Assembly (NCBI GenBank): GCA_014323675.1
Contig: JACONN010000003.1
Span: 496,001-560,000, forward strand
DNA: 64,000 nt
From: Hormoscilla sp. GM7CHS1pb
GTDB taxonomy: Bacteria; Cyanobacteriota; Cyanobacteriia; Cyanobacteriales; Desertifilaceae
Reading direction: 5' to 3'
Shown here: positions 27,274-36,481 of the stretch, piece after piece
Numbering within the stretch: the first letter of the stretch is position 1
How the letters are laid out: each line of letters opens with the position of its first letter
Notes under the pieces: generated by a model
What the model was told of the DNA's origin: nothing
The model's input: the letters and a program-made list of their open reading frames with translations, nothing else
Databases searched by the model: none
Program-made: the position numbers and the translations under genes

Positions 27274-28354
27274 TCACAGATTGGCATACTTAAACTTAGA
27301 GCCACAAGCTACAGGAATCCGTCGAGCGGCCCCACGCCATAACTCCAATGCCACATCGGACAAATTTTGACCATCCGCCTGGAGCATCCGCGAGATCATG
27401 CTAATCTTGCCAAAAGACCAAAACAAGCCCGCCTCCAGCATATACGGCTCATCTGTGTCGGCATGCACTCGGAAGTCATAAAGGGAGTAATCGCGACAGC
27501 CCAAAGCTATATGTGCCCGCTGAGCTGCATCAGAGATTTTCTCCCATAGATCTGGCGTGACATTAGCTGGACAGACTGGTTTCACTGCTGGCTTGTCAGG
27601 TTGTTTCTTCGGCAGTCCGTCCGATTGCAGTTCGTACTTATCGTTTACAGTTCTAATGGGATTCTCCTCGGTGACTAAATACTCGATCGCTGGCAGCACC
27701 CATAACTTCCCCTCACGCACCGTACCGGAAAAATCGACTACTGCCACCCGCAGTTCCCGTCCGGGGATGTAATCTTCTACCAACAAGGTCTCGTCATGTT
27801 CAAACCCAACTTGCAATGCTTCAACTATTTGATCTTCTTGCCAAACCAAAGTCAAGCCCAAAGAATTATCTTCCTCGTTCGGCTTCACTATAAATGGGGG
27901 CTGCATGGTCACGGTATCCCCCCGGCGCACAACTTGGGCCCTTGGCCACCGGGACACCATAGGCTGATACTACGCTTCTGGTTTGAGCTTTGTTGCATGA
28001 CAGCGCCGTAGAGCCCGATGGCGACCCCACTACCGGCAGCCCGAGCAGATCCTCGAAGAACCCACGGAAACTGGTCATCCCTGGGACACAAAACATATGG
28101 GGCACCACCACATCCACCTCCGGTAGCCCGGCGATCGCCTCTTGGAGGGGTATCTTCTCCGATAGACTGTCTAAGGATGCACCTAGCTGCCAAAGACCAT
28201 CCGGGTGTACCACTGCGTAGTAGCTACTGACACCAATTGGTTGCACTACTTCCCTTGCGTAGATTACCGACAGGTTGTAGTAGAAGTCGGATACACTCGA
28301 ACCAGCAAGATGCAAAACTCGCAAGGAAGGCATTGTGTCCGATATCATCACCAT
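27274..28354 (-). pseudogene. mysD: D-Ala-D-Ala-ligase-like MAA enzyme (MysD-type), one frameshift
   Basis: MysD-type ATP-grasp enzymes attach an amino acid (Ser, Thr or other) to mycosporine-glycine. The first part from 28354 (MVMISDTMPSLRVLHLAGSS; VDVVVPHMFCVPGMTSFRGFFEDLLGLP) runs to AYGVPVAK. Near 27935-27945 the frame shifts and resumes as AQVVRRGDTVTMQPP, then FIVKPNEEDNSLGL (ATP-grasp). GCRDYSLYDFRVHAD and MLEAGLFWSFG follow. Restoring one base gives about 355 residues, right for the family. The ATP-grasp segment VAVVDFSGTVREGKLWVLP contains the DFSGTV repeat in frame, where I would expect a shorter loop. Either a pseudogene or an assembly indel. Confidence 0.85.
27728..27745 (-). repeat. 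18-bp DFSGTV repeat, copy 3 (inside mysD)
   Basis: GATTTTTCCGGTACGGTG on the minus strand, in frame as DFSGTV. Confidence 0.65.
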
Positions 28355-28546
28355 TTTTTCTGTTGTACTTGAGTTTGCTCACATATCACATTAAGGGAAG
28401 ATGTTTGTTTATCTTTGCTGAAAAGCATTGCCACTCCATCAACAATCATACTAGCAGCCATGACAGGAAGCAGAACCCACCTGCGCTGAAACCCTTGCCT
28501 GGCAATTATTTTCATCTGTACGCGACCAGAAAAATCTCACGCTACT

Positions 28547-29599
28547 CTAGGGTACCATACTAAATTCCATTGCCGACAGGTTAGTTTTCGTGTGAACTAC
28601 CTTTTCTAGCTGAAAACCACTAGTCTTAAACAAATCCTTATATTCTTGTTCCGTGCGCCAGTAGCCTCCCGGGTTGGCAACCATCAACTGCACTGCAAAA
28701 AGAGCTGGTATTGTCCCATCCGGACATTCTACTGGATCTCCTAAACCTGGCACCAGAGTTTGTAGAAGTAATATTTTCCCATCTTTGGGGAGAGCTTCTT
28801 TACACCGACTCAGAACTTTCAGAGCATTTTCTTTATCCCACAGGGAGAGGAAATGCTTCATGACGATCGCATCTGCCCCCTTTGGCAATTCACCAAACAC
28901 ATCTCCACCTACTACTTCCACTGCATCACTGGCAATTCCCTGGCTGGACAAAAACTCCGGGGCCTTCTCTACCACCTGAGGCATGTCAAACAATATGCCC
29001 TTGATGCCGCTTTTTTTTATAATCCTGGAGAGCAGTACCCCCAGACCACCGCCAACATCCATCACTTTATTAAAGCCGCTAAAATCATATACTTCAAGTA
29101 ATGAATCTGTCAGTTCTAAAGTAAAAGCCGTCAAAGCCTTATTGAACAGATCGTTCATCTCGGGGTTATCCTTAGTAAACTGGTAGACTGTCTTACCATT
29201 GACCCGTTCAAAAGGCACTTCCCCGGTGTGCAAACAATCTTCCAGTTCCTGCCATGGCTGCCACATGCTGGGGATAATAAAATGCATGCCAAAATGTCCT
29301 AGAGAAGGCCCCTCATCAGTAACCAGCAACGCCGACATTTCCGTTTGGCCAAACACCCGTTCTGGTTTTTCCTCAAGCACTCCTAAATGAGCTAGAGCCC
29401 TGAGAATAACATAGAGCATTTCTACATTGGTAGCAGTTTTTTCGGCGATCGTCTCCACCGGATACGGTCCATACTTTAACAGGTTGGGAATTCCCAATCG
29501 CGTGAGTATATAAACGCACATGCTCTGCTGGTAAGCGTAGAACATCCGGTACAGCTTCTTCTTCGACTCCATTGTGCTATTCCCTGATTGATTTTCCAT
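28547..29599 (-). CDS. SAM-dependent O-methyltransferase (acetylserotonin/hydroxyneurosporene type)
   Basis: 350 residues from ATG 29599, preceded by AGGAGGGAG at good spacing. There is an N-terminal dimerisation domain (YAYQQSMCVYILTRLGIPNL) and SAM motif I VMDVGGGLGVL at about residues 187-197. The later motifs are GIKGILFDMPQVV and ILLLQTLVPG. In small-molecule O-methyltransferases of this fold the catalytic base is the His of an LHDWDD-like motif. Here the aligned stretch reads MKHFLSLWDKENAL, with Ser in place of that His. It may use another base or have a non-standard activity. It is separate from mysB and sits between the NRPS and mysD genes, so a tailoring or alternative methylation role in this pathway is inferred. 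Confidence 0.85.
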   Translation of the reverse strand: MENQSGNSTMESKKKLYRMFYAYQQSMCVYILTRLGIPNLLKYGPYPVETIAEKTATNVEMLYVILRALAHLGVLEEKPERVFGQTEMSALLVTDEGPSLGHFGMHFIIPSMWQPWQELEDCLHTGEVPFERVNGKTVYQFTKDNPEMNDLFNKALTAFTLELTDSLLEVYDFSGFNKVMDVGGGLGVLLSRIIKKSGIKGILFDMPQVVEKAPEFLSSQGIASDAVEVVGGDVFGELPKGADAIVMKHFLSLWDKENALKVLSRCKEALPKDGKILLLQTLVPGLGDPVECPDGTIPALFAVQLMVANPGGYWRTEQEYKDLFKTSGFQLEKVVHTKTNLSAMEFSMVP

Positions 29600-29636
29600 T
29601 CTATCTCCCTCCTGACTTTTTTTTTGTTTATACTCC

Positions 29637-29893
29637 GAACGGTCATAAACTGCGCTTTTTGGGTCAATAATGTCATTGCGAGGGGGGGGGATAATTGAAG
29701 GATGCTTGTGCCCTCAAGAGTAACTCCCCCCGAAGCAATCTCCAGCCTAGCACAACCGCTCCCAGATTGCTTCGGGGGACTGACTGCATCAGTGCAAGAT
29801 CCTCTCGCTAAGCCCCCCTCGCAATGACACATTCAATATAGCCAAAAAGCGCAAGTCGATCCCTTTGCGAGTATATTTATTGACCGTTCAAGT
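29637..29893. mobile_element. Nested inverted-repeat element between NRPS and methyltransferase genes
   Basis: Inner ends TGTCATTGCGAGGGGGG (about 29670) and CCCCCCTCGCAATGACA (about 29814-29830) are inverted, with a smaller CCCGAAGCAATCT/AGATTGCTTCGGG pair inside. Outer ends GAACGGTCA... plus GCGCTTTTTGG (about 29637-29662) recur inverted at about 29851-29893. GTCATTGCGAG-type palindromes are widespread bacterial interspersed repeats. Here one sits in the operon spacer and may add a terminator or promoter. Confidence 0.65.
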
Positions 29894-29923
29894 TTTACGA
29901 ACCGGCGATCACCAACCTTTCTC

Positions 29924-32900
29924 CTAGGTTAAATGCATACTCAATTTTTCTGCTAATACATTTATGTTTGGTTCCTTGATGAAGGTAAAATGATTGCCAG
30001 GCACCATAACTACCTCCATCTCCCCTACGTCTAAAATAACATACATTTCTACCCAAACTAACTGCGGGTCTATGCCATGAGGATGCTTCTCTCCTGCCCG
30101 AAAAACTGTTACTTTCCCCGGATAAGGACGACGTTTATAGGTATAAGTTGCCTTCAATGTACCTATAATTACATCAACAAATCGTCGATTCTGTTCCCGC
30201 GTCGCTTCCTCTGGGAATAACCCTAACCTTTCCGCTTTATCAATTATAAACTCTATTTGGTCCTCCGAACTTAACCCGCTTAATTCATCTTCAGTGACTA
30301 AATCAGTCCTCCCAAACATCCCCCCAAAATAACGACTTAACACTCCCCTCATGTACAAATTGTCAATCTTCTTATTTGGGTCTAACAAAATGGGAACCCA
30401 AGGATCTAGCAGGGCCAACAAACTCACTTCTTCCCCTCGCGCCAGTAACTGCTGTGCCATTTCAAAAGCAACAACTCCTCCAAAAGAGTAGCCCCCAATT
30501 TTATAAGGGCCCTCTGGTTGAAATTCTTGCATGGTTTTTATATAGAAATCAGCCATGTCTTCCACATTTGTGAAGACTTGTTCTCCTTCATTAAACCCTT
30601 GTGCTTGTAAACCATAAAACGGTTGGTCATTCCCTAAATACCGCGATAAGTCTCGATAATAAAACACGTGACCCCCTGCCGGATGCACGCATAAGAATGG
30701 TTGTTTCGTTCCCTGAGTTTGCAGCGGCACTAGAGAAGAAGAACTGATTTTCTTTTCTTCCCGGACTATCTTGCCTAAATCTGCTATTGTCGGATTGGTA
30801 AACAATGTTGCTAATGGTAATTGCTTGCCAAACCAAGACTGAATTTTCGCCATTAATTTAACTGCTAATAGCGAATGACCTCCTAACTCAAAGAAATTAT
30901 CTTTCACTCCTACTGGCTTGAGATTGAGGATTTCCGACCATATTTCTGCCAGTTCTTGTTCGATGCGATCGCGCGGTGGGACAAAATCCTTACTGCCAGC
31001 AAAACTGGAAATATCTGGTGCCGGTAACCCTCGACGGTTGACCTTCCCACTAGGGGTTAAGGGCAGTTGTGGCAAAAGCACAAAAGCTGAGGGCACCATA
31101 TACTCTGCCAATTTTTCCTTAAGATGTTGTTTTAGTTGCGGTACAATCTCTGGGGCTATTTCCGATGGGCTTTCGGGTACTATGTATGCTACAAGACATT
31201 TATTCCCAGGGTTGTCTTCCCTTACCACTACTACCGTTTCTTTGACCGTGGGATGTTGAGAGAGGGTGGTTTCGATCTCTCCAATTTCGATGCGAAAACC
31301 TCTGATTTTGACTTGGTTATCGATGCGACCGAGAAATTCGATATTGCCATCCGGGAGATAACGGGCCATGTCACCGGTTTTGTAGAGTCGGCCTTCTCCC
31401 GAGTCCCTAAAGGGATCGGGTATGAATTTGGCCGCCGTCAGTTCCGGACGGTTGAGATAGCCATTTGCCAGGCAAACTCCACCGATATGCAGTTCTCCGG
31501 GAACGCCTATGGGAACCGGTTGTAGGTCGCGGTTGAGGATGTAGAGTTGACTGTTAGCTATGGGACGACCAATAGGAGGGAGCCTTCGCCAACTTGCGGC
31601 TGGGCCTTGTAAGGTGTAAGCAGATACGACATGGCTTTCTGAAGGCCCGTATTGATTTTGCAGTCGGCAGTTGGGGAGTCGGTTCATCAACTCAACTAGG
31701 TCCGGACTCACCTGCAACTGTTCTCCTGCTGTAATAATCTCCCGCAGTGGCGGCAGAGTTTCCGACGAGGGCGCAACTGTGGCCAACTGCTGCAAGGCGA
31801 CAAAGGGTAAGAATAGCCTTTCTACCTTCTTCTGGGCCATGAATTGCATCAAAGCAAAGCTATCCCGCCGGACTGCTTGAGAGACTAATACCAGAGTGCC
31901 CCCGGAACACCAGGTTGAGAAAATTTCTTGGAAGGATACGTCGAAGCTGATGGGAGTAAATTGCAGTGTTCTGGCACCTTCACCGATAATGGCTTCCTGC
32001 TGCTGCCACATGAGTAGGTTAACTAGGGCCCTTTGGCTCATGGCCACTCCTTTTGGTTTCCCTGTGGAGCCGGATGTATAGATGATATAGCCGAGATTTT
32101 CGGGTTTGACTCCACTGGTCAATTCCTCTGTAGAACACTGGCCGATCGCCCCCTCCATACTATCCAAACACACAGCTTGAGGATGCTCTGGCAAGGATGC
32201 CACTAAGGACTGCTGAGTCAGCAACACCGGCACTGCGGCATCAGCAAGCATATAGGCTAAACGTTCGGACGGATAGCTTGGGTCTAGTGGTACGTAAGCC
32301 CCTCCTGCTTTCAGGATTCCTAATAACCCTACCACCAACCAGAGCGATCGCTCCACGCAGATGGCCACTGGCACTTCCGGTCCCACTCCCAACCTTTGCA
32401 AGTAATGGGCTAGTTGGTTCGCTTTCCTATGCAACTGAGAGTAAGTCAGGTTTTGGTCTTCCCAGACTACTGCTAAGGCATCTGGAGTTTTCTCTACTTG
32501 GTCGGAAAATAGCTGATGGATACATTTGTCTTGAGGGTAATCTCTTTTGCTGTCGTTCCATTCCCGCAATATTTGCTGCTGTTCCCCGTCACTCAGCATC
32601 TGTAGCTTATCCACTGGGGTCTCCGGATTTTCCACAATAGCCGCGAGTAAATTCTGGAAATGTGCGGCTATTTTTTCCACCGTTGCTGCTGCTAATACAT
32701 CAGAGTTGTACTTCCAGTCACCCTCTAGAGATTCCTGGAACTCTCTCATTTCTAAGCTGAGTTCAAAATCTACCCTCTGTTCTGGGAGTTCATAGTATTC
32801 TATTTTTTTGCCCAACCATAGCTTCTCAACTTGGCGATAACCAAAAGCTGCTTGGCAGATGGGAGGACGACTCATGTCCGCTGATTTGACTTGCTTCACC

Positions 32901-33910
32901 AGTAGGGCAAATGGATAATCTTTGCCCCGTTCTGTCTCCTGTATTGTTTCCCTAACTTGAGTCAATATTTCCGTAAATTTGCGATTCCCGGAAACTGCAT
33001 CTCTAGTCACCCTCACCTTCGTCAGGTTTCCCACAACTTGCTTAAATAATGGTTGGTTTTCCCGGCTTTGCCATAATAAACCCACCAGGATATCTTCTTC
33101 TCCTGTATAGCGGTACAGCAGCACCTTATATACTGTCAGTAGCACCTCGGCCACTGTTGCCGATCGGGCATTTGCCAGTTCCCTAATTTTTTGACTTAAT
33201 TGAGTATTTGTGGTCATCTTTACCGATGAGCCATTATAGGTTCTCAGTGGCGGACGGGAATAGCTTGTCGGTAACTCCAATATGGGCAACTCCTCCGATC
33301 GCAACTTCTGCTGCCAATATTCACCAGCTTGCTTTCCTTGGGATCCGTTGAGAAAGTCTATTTCCTGTTTCACATAGTCTCTGTAGGATAACTCTAGCGG
33401 TGACAGTGGGGGGCGATCGCCATTCATTTGTGACTCGTAGATCGTCACAAACTCCTGCATCAATGTCAATAACGACTCCCCATCTCCTGCTATTTTATGA
33501 ACGGTCAACAAGAGGATATTCTCTGTCCCCGAACGACTAAACAAGCAAGGGCTAAATACCGAACCACTTTCGAGATTGAAAGGTTTTTTTGCCCATTTTA
33601 ATAACTTCTGATTTACCTCCTCATCCTTCCATCCTGAAGCATCTATTTCTTCAATAGCTGTCTCAACGCTGGCGCCATTTTCCCTAACTTCTTGCATCAC
33701 CTCCCCATCTCGTTCGTAATATCTACTTCGGAGAACCGAGTGCCGGTCTGTTAATTCTTCCATTGTCCTTTTTACAGCTTGAATATCTAGCGGGTACTCG
33801 ATCCGAAACGCTATAGATATTTTGTCCGCTAGACCTGTAGGGTTGAACTTATACAGGAACCAACTGGCTTGCTGGATCTGTGAAGTTGAAAATGCTTCTA
33901 AACTAGACAT
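29924..33910 (-). CDS. Non-ribosomal peptide synthetase, C-A-PCP-TE, within the MAA-type operon
   Basis: 1328 residues; AAGAGGAA precedes ATG 33910. Domains: condensation (about 1-440), adenylation (about 460-970), carrier protein (LGGHSLL phosphopantetheine Ser near residue 1030) and thioesterase (GGYSFGGVVAFE). The condensation motif HHxxxDG reads HKIAGDG at residues 138-144, so the second, catalytic His is Lys. A-domain cores YTSGSTGKPKG and QYGPSES are intact. The ten specificity positions as I align them read DVQFIAQVVK, unlike the Ser code of shinorine-type MysE. The nearest code I recall is that of Pro. MysE-type MAA synthetases I know are A-PCP-TE only, so the degenerate C domain is an addition. 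It may attach an amino acid to mycosporine-glycine as an ester/amide-type activation, but product and substrate are unproven. Confidence 0.9.
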   Translation of the reverse strand: MSSLEAFSTSQIQQASWFLYKFNPTGLADKISIAFRIEYPLDIQAVKRTMEELTDRHSVLRSRYYERDGEVMQEVRENGASVETAIEEIDASGWKDEEVNQKLLKWAKKPFNLESGSVFSPCLFSRSGTENILLLTVHKIAGDGESLLTLMQEFVTIYESQMNGDRPPLSPLELSYRDYVKQEIDFLNGSQGKQAGEYWQQKLRSEELPILELPTSYSRPPLRTYNGSSVKMTTNTQLSQKIRELANARSATVAEVLLTVYKVLLYRYTGEEDILVGLLWQSRENQPLFKQVVGNLTKVRVTRDAVSGNRKFTEILTQVRETIQETERGKDYPFALLVKQVKSADMSRPPICQAAFGYRQVEKLWLGKKIEYYELPEQRVDFELSLEMREFQESLEGDWKYNSDVLAAATVEKIAAHFQNLLAAIVENPETPVDKLQMLSDGEQQQILREWNDSKRDYPQDKCIHQLFSDQVEKTPDALAVVWEDQNLTYSQLHRKANQLAHYLQRLGVGPEVPVAICVERSLWLVVGLLGILKAGGAYVPLDPSYPSERLAYMLADAAVPVLLTQQSLVASLPEHPQAVCLDSMEGAIGQCSTEELTSGVKPENLGYIIYTSGSTGKPKGVAMSQRALVNLLMWQQQEAIIGEGARTLQFTPISFDVSFQEIFSTWCSGGTLVLVSQAVRRDSFALMQFMAQKKVERLFLPFVALQQLATVAPSSETLPPLREIITAGEQLQVSPDLVELMNRLPNCRLQNQYGPSESHVVSAYTLQGPAASWRRLPPIGRPIANSQLYILNRDLQPVPIGVPGELHIGGVCLANGYLNRPELTAAKFIPDPFRDSGEGRLYKTGDMARYLPDGNIEFLGRIDNQVKIRGFRIEIGEIETTLSQHPTVKETVVVVREDNPGNKCLVAYIVPESPSEIAPEIVPQLKQHLKEKLAEYMVPSAFVLLPQLPLTPSGKVNRRGLPAPDISSFAGSKDFVPPRDRIEQELAEIWSEILNLKPVGVKDNFFELGGHSLLAVKLMAKIQSWFGKQLPLATLFTNPTIADLGKIVREEKKISSSSLVPLQTQGTKQPFLCVHPAGGHVFYYRDLSRYLGNDQPFYGLQAQGFNEGEQVFTNVEDMADFYIKTMQEFQPEGPYKIGGYSFGGVVAFEMAQQLLARGEEVSLLALLDPWVPILLDPNKKIDNLYMRGVLSRYFGGMFGRTDLVTEDELSGLSSEDQIEFIIDKAERLGLFPEEATREQNRRFVDVIIGTLKATYTYKRRPYPGKVTVFRAGEKHPHGIDPQLVWVEMYVILDVGEMEVVMVPGNHFTFIKEPNINVLAEKLSMHLT

Positions 33911-33969
33911 AACTTTATTCCTCTTAGCCTTTTCATCAATTTATTACTTCTCATCTCTCTGGTTGCCAT

Positions 33970-34974
33970 CTATTGATTAGTTCCCGTAACTGTCACCAAG
34001 CTATTTTTATCTGACTTTACTGCTGCCTTAATTGCCGATTTCCTCGATAAAGTCAGATACACGCCTAGCAATATTACCATCAAACCTGCCACCGTATACC
34101 AGTCTATCCCTTCCCCGAAGAATAGCCAAGCTTCCAAAGCGCTGAGTCCGGGAATAGACAGACAACATACCGATATAAAGGATGGTGATAATCGCTTCAG
34201 ACAATAACCCCACATCATCATACCTAATATTTGGCAAATTAGGGCTAAAGAAATTACCGCCAGCCACACCCTTGCCGAGTCCGGGAAAATTTGCTCTTCT
34301 GCCAGCCATGCGATCGGGAAAACAAATATCATGGAGATTGCAGAACACCATGTCATGATAATTCTCGAATTCAATTGAGTTCGAAACCTATCTACTATCA
34401 GCGAGTTTAAGGCATAAAATACTGCTGACAGCAACGCGGCCATATCTCCTATCAGCTTGCCATTCCCAGAGGAAAAGTCGTTCGCTATTAATATAAAAGA
34501 TCCCAGGATTGCTACTAGCATTCTCAGCATGAATTTGCTGTCAAACCGCCTACCCCAGAACAACCACTCTCCCACTGCCGTAAACATTGGAGTCAGATAA
34601 TGCATCAGGGTAGAATGAGCAATGCTGGTTTGAGTTAAGGACCATGCCCAAACTCCCAGGGCCGCAGAATAAACAATCCCTACTCCTAGCAATAGCCACA
34701 TTACCTCCATTGTATAGGGCTGTTGTTTTATGGGTTGCTTCTCCGACGACAGTCTGCTGCGTACCGCCAGTCCCCCATTCCACAGCCCAAAGGCGACAGT
34801 GGCGATCCAGAAGCGATTGAATATTGTGGCGCTGGCACCCAGTTGGACTTCGCTTACATGGATAAAAATGGCTGCCAAAGATAGGGCAACTATGCTGACC
34901 GCTAAAGCCGTGATCGCCGCTATATTTTCGGCGGTCATTTTTGGCTGTGGTAATTGCAGTTGCTCCATTATCAT
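33970..34974 (-). CDS. EamA/DMT-family exporter 1
   Basis: 334 residues, ATG 34974 after AGAGGAA (an alternative ATG lies 6 nt in). Two EamA repeats with about ten helices: AAITALAVSIVALSLAAIFI, FNRFWIATVAFGLWN, DMAALLSAVFYALNSLIV, VAGLMVILLGVYLTLS. C-terminus VTVTGTNQ. It is paralogous to the exporter at 26236-27186. It sits between the intact symporter (38 bp upstream) and the NRPS (60 bp downstream) with tight spacing, so the three are likely one transcript. Probable export of product or intermediates; direction is inferred from the family. Confidence 0.88.
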   Translation of the reverse strand: MIMEQLQLPQPKMTAENIAAITALAVSIVALSLAAIFIHVSEVQLGASATIFNRFWIATVAFGLWNGGLAVRSRLSSEKQPIKQQPYTMEVMWLLLGVGIVYSAALGVWAWSLTQTSIAHSTLMHYLTPMFTAVGEWLFWGRRFDSKFMLRMLVAILGSFILIANDFSSGNGKLIGDMAALLSAVFYALNSLIVDRFRTQLNSRIIMTWCSAISMIFVFPIAWLAEEQIFPDSARVWLAVISLALICQILGMMMWGYCLKRLSPSFISVCCLSIPGLSALEAWLFFGEGIDWYTVAGLMVILLGVYLTLSRKSAIKAAVKSDKNSLVTVTGTNQ

Positions 34975-35011
34975 AGACCATTTCCTCTGGAACTTCCTGG
35001 TTTTTTTACTG

Positions 35012-36433
35012 TTACTTAATTATCTGCTTTTGGCGGGTGAAAATTTGAGCAACTAAGTATACTCCCATTCCCGCCGTCATGCCCGGAAGCACTTCGTAAA
35101 CTATACCAGACAAGTTTAGTCCTAACTTCCAGGTCAAAGCTGCCCCGATGCCCGCCACCATCATCGCGATCGCCACTGGTGCAGTTACCGGTTTTTGCCA
35201 AACCCGCACTAGCAATAGCGGACCGAGACCAGAAGCTAGGGCTGACCAAGCGAAAATTACCAATGCGAATACATTATCATCTCCTGCCAACGCCATACTC
35301 AAAATTATCATTGTTACCGTCAGGGTTCCCAGTTTTGCCCACTTGTAAGACTGGGCAATTTGAGGAAACAAATCCTGGGTTAGAGCTGCCGAACTTGACA
35401 GTATCTGAGAGTCAGCCGTAGATATCGTCGCAGCAAACAGTCCCGCTAGCATCAATCCTACCAAGATCGCTGGCAACAATTCTAGGGATAAATAGGGCAG
35501 TGCTAACTCCGGATCCCCATTAGACATTAATTCTGGTAGCATCACTCTCGCTGTTAGTCCTACACCTATTGCACAAAAAGATGCCATCAGACCGCAGATT
35601 ATTTTGATGTTGCGAGCGCAAGCTATACTATCGGCAGAGTCGATCGCCATACCTCGGACCAGGATATGAGGTTGACCTACCACCCCAAACCCTGCTGCTA
35701 TCCAACCGATGAAAAAAGGCAACAGTCCTAACTGAAGGTTTTGCGGACTTAAGGAAACCAGTGCCGGGTCTATCTCACCCAGTTTTCTCCATATTTGGAC
35801 TACGCCACCGCTGCCAGCAACTGCAACTACCAGCAGCAGCAGCAAGGAACCGATCATCACCACTGATTGCGCTGCATCCGTCCAAATGGAGGCGCGGATA
35901 CCTCCAGAAAAACAATAGATGACCACAATGACCGCCCCTACTATTATACCCAAGTTGTAGTTCCACCCGAACACCGCATTTAGTGCCTTGCTACCTGCCA
36001 CCAGTTGTGCTGCCGCATATGTTCCCATCAAGGTAATAATAATTAAAGCTGAGACCTTTGTAATCGGGCGAAACCCCTTTGTTTCTTGACCGAGTAAGGA
36101 TGAGACTGTCTCGGAAGCAGTTAACTCCGATATTTGCCTTAACCGTTTGAAAACCAACCACCAAGCAATATAATCTCCTATAGCCCAGCCGATTGTCAAC
36201 CATAGGGCCGAAATTCCTGCCTGGTAAGCGAAGCCTACCTCTCCGATAAACAAAAAGCCGCTTTGACCTGATGCCTGAGCCGATAGGGCCGTCAGCCAGG
36301 GATTGACATTTCTGCTGGCCAGCAGGTAATCACTCGTCGTATTTTGCTTGCGGGTCGCAGAATATATTCCTACCACGGTAAATAATAGCATAAAGGCGAT
36401 GAATGTTACTGCGGTCCAAACTTGATTAGCCAT
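35012..36433 (-). CDS. Sodium:solute symporter (SSS/PutP-like), intact
   Basis: 473 residues, about 13 predicted helices. Start MANQVWTAVTFIAFMLLFTV, then KQNTTSDYLLASRNVNPWL. SSF-type blocks include GGIRASIWTDAAQSVVM and GLFAATISTADSQILSSSAAL, which contains the conserved Na+-site Ser/Thr region. Closest relative in the window is the frameshifted symporter at 23259-24709 (RKQNTT-SDYLLASRNVNPW shared). Family members import amino acids such as proline, or choline and panthothenate, with Na+. In this operon it may supply the amino-acid substrate or recapture the product; this is inference. Confidence 0.9.
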   Translation of the reverse strand: MANQVWTAVTFIAFMLLFTVVGIYSATRKQNTTSDYLLASRNVNPWLTALSAQASGQSGFLFIGEVGFAYQAGISALWLTIGWAIGDYIAWWLVFKRLRQISELTASETVSSLLGQETKGFRPITKVSALIIITLMGTYAAAQLVAGSKALNAVFGWNYNLGIIVGAVIVVIYCFSGGIRASIWTDAAQSVVMIGSLLLLLVVAVAGSGGVVQIWRKLGEIDPALVSLSPQNLQLGLLPFFIGWIAAGFGVVGQPHILVRGMAIDSADSIACARNIKIICGLMASFCAIGVGLTARVMLPELMSNGDPELALPYLSLELLPAILVGLMLAGLFAATISTADSQILSSSAALTQDLFPQIAQSYKWAKLGTLTVTMIILSMALAGDDNVFALVIFAWSALASGLGPLLLVRVWQKPVTAPVAIAMMVAGIGAALTWKLGLNLSGIVYEVLPGMTAGMGVYLVAQIFTRQKQIIK

Positions 36434-36481
36434 TGTTCGTTTCTTGGGTGGGCATTACCCAACCTTTTTTTTACCTGCTCC

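Noticed and set aside
35012-35249. Small minus-strand frames inside the symporter gene
   Set aside because: They overlap an intact 473-residue symporter in another frame and have no motifs of their own.
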